From positions 1,349,417 to 1,369,718 of the forward strand of contig BLXT01000208.1 in the NCBI GenBank assembly GCA_019648995.1: 20,302 bases of DNA, given 5' to 3'. A program made the translations under genes and the position numbers. Positions 19,590-20,302 of the stretch are shown one piece after another (the first letter of the stretch is position 1; every line of letters begins with the position of its first letter). The DNA comes from Plakobranchus ocellatus. Lineage: Eukaryota; Mollusca; Gastropoda; Plakobranchidae. The notes under the pieces are model-generated. The model made no database searches. It was not told the origin of the DNA and saw only the letters and a program-made list of their open reading frames with translations.

Positions 19590-19800
19590 TAGATATAAAT
19601 CGACAAATAGAGATTGATGGCTAGATAGGCAGATAGGTACTTAGATGAAATGAAAGATAGATAAATAGATGGACAAAGAGAGATAAAAAAGGAAAAGTAA
19701 TGGATGAGATAGAGAGGGAGAGAGAAAGGCAGATAGGGATTGAGAAATGTACAGCTAAAGAGATAGATTGGTAGATAGATATATAGAGGAGAGAGAAAGA
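19590..19800. repeat. degenerate GATA/GAGA purine-rich tract
   Basis: Many GATA, GATAGATA and GAGAGA words separated by unrelated bases; it looks like a decayed tetranucleotide array continuing the GA tract. Confidence 0.75.
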
Positions 19801-20302
19801 CAAAAATTTCTTGCAGGCATATTGCGTGAGATTAAATTAGTTAACACGAGAAGGCTGAATATATGTTGATTAGAGAGCCAAAGACATTCTTACACATACT
19901 GGGAATCTAATTCTACATTCAAGAGCAAAAAGTAGGCATTCTTTTGTAGTGGAGATAATGAATTATTTTGCGACCTCTTAAAATCAATGGGTACATGAAA
20001 ATTGGACTGCATTTAGAATTAAAGCTTTTGCTACCTACTCTAAGGGATGGATGAAACTTAACTTGCTCAGAAGGCAGGATCTCCTCAGCCTATGATCTGC
20101 ATACTCTTTGTGGTGGCTTTAAAGGAAATATTTGATCAGACCAAACCCTGAAAAGTTGAAAAAAAAAGCAACGGGTTTGAGGAAATATCTGGAAAGATTT
20201 TCAGTAATGCACTCAAAGCTTTATTCCACAATAATAATGAAACTGTAAATAATTTACTAATTACCGAAAAATATTTCGGAAAAAAGTCCTAAAATATTTT
20301 AG
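19801..20302. other. AT-rich sequence, no gene seen
   Basis: Nothing recognised up to the end of the window; a short A-run lies at about 20158-20167. Confidence 0.6.

Noticed and set aside
19292..19606. Ser-Leu and Arg-Glu repeat frames
   Set aside because: Both are translations of the (GA)n microsatellite.
1..20302. Search for CRISPR arrays, prokaryotic operons, reverse transcriptase or transposase fragments
   Set aside because: No evenly spaced identical direct repeats with unique spacers, no dense coding frames, and no frame with recognisable reverse transcriptase or transposase motifs.

Overview
The window reads as AT-rich, non-coding eukaryotic nuclear DNA, most likely from an invertebrate animal. 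It has no long open frames, many microsatellites (TA, ATT, GAG, GA, CTG), A/T homopolymers, and dispersed short elements with RNA polymerase III-type A and B boxes. I recognise no protein family anywhere. A mollusc-like genome would fit, but that is only an impression. There is no bacterial operon, CRISPR array, rRNA gene or clear functional tRNA gene.

Region by region. 1-7400 is plain AT-rich sequence carrying three minus-strand copies of one tRNA-derived SINE family (744-812, 2990-3075, 5809-5962; the last keeps A box, B box and oligo(A) tail), a (TA)n tract, and a degenerate 25-31 bp minisatellite at 2140-2290. 7440-9505 holds a 90-bp direct duplication, an ATT tract and a GAG tract. 10909-11465 has three more eroded SINE-like pieces, again on the minus strand.

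11585-12980 is the only gene-like part. Four short segments of raised GC on the minus strand are bounded by plausible splice sites, and two of them contain CAG repeats. One joined frame runs through all four (96 codons), but other frames are also open, so this is a weak gene or lncRNA candidate. Just upstream of it in that direction, at 13914-13947, lie two adjacent perfect palindromes. The second contains an exact match to the inverted-repeat-1 nuclear-receptor consensus.

14400-18300 is the most structured part. It is a low-copy, diverged tandem array of a composite repeat (three units plus a partial fourth). Units 2 and 3 are about 1.3-1.6 kb; unit 1 is an 840-bp version without the distal segment. 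Each unit carries GC-richer 'B' modules followed by a tRNA-like 'A' module with Pol III promoter motifs and a dyad near its end. In unit 2 a 42-bp stretch of the A-module tail has itself expanded into a minisatellite. The rest of the window is AT-rich DNA, a possible retroposed 3' end (A13 after AATAAA), and a GA/GATA-type purine block at 19438-19800.

All repeat relationships were judged by eye, without alignment software or database searches.
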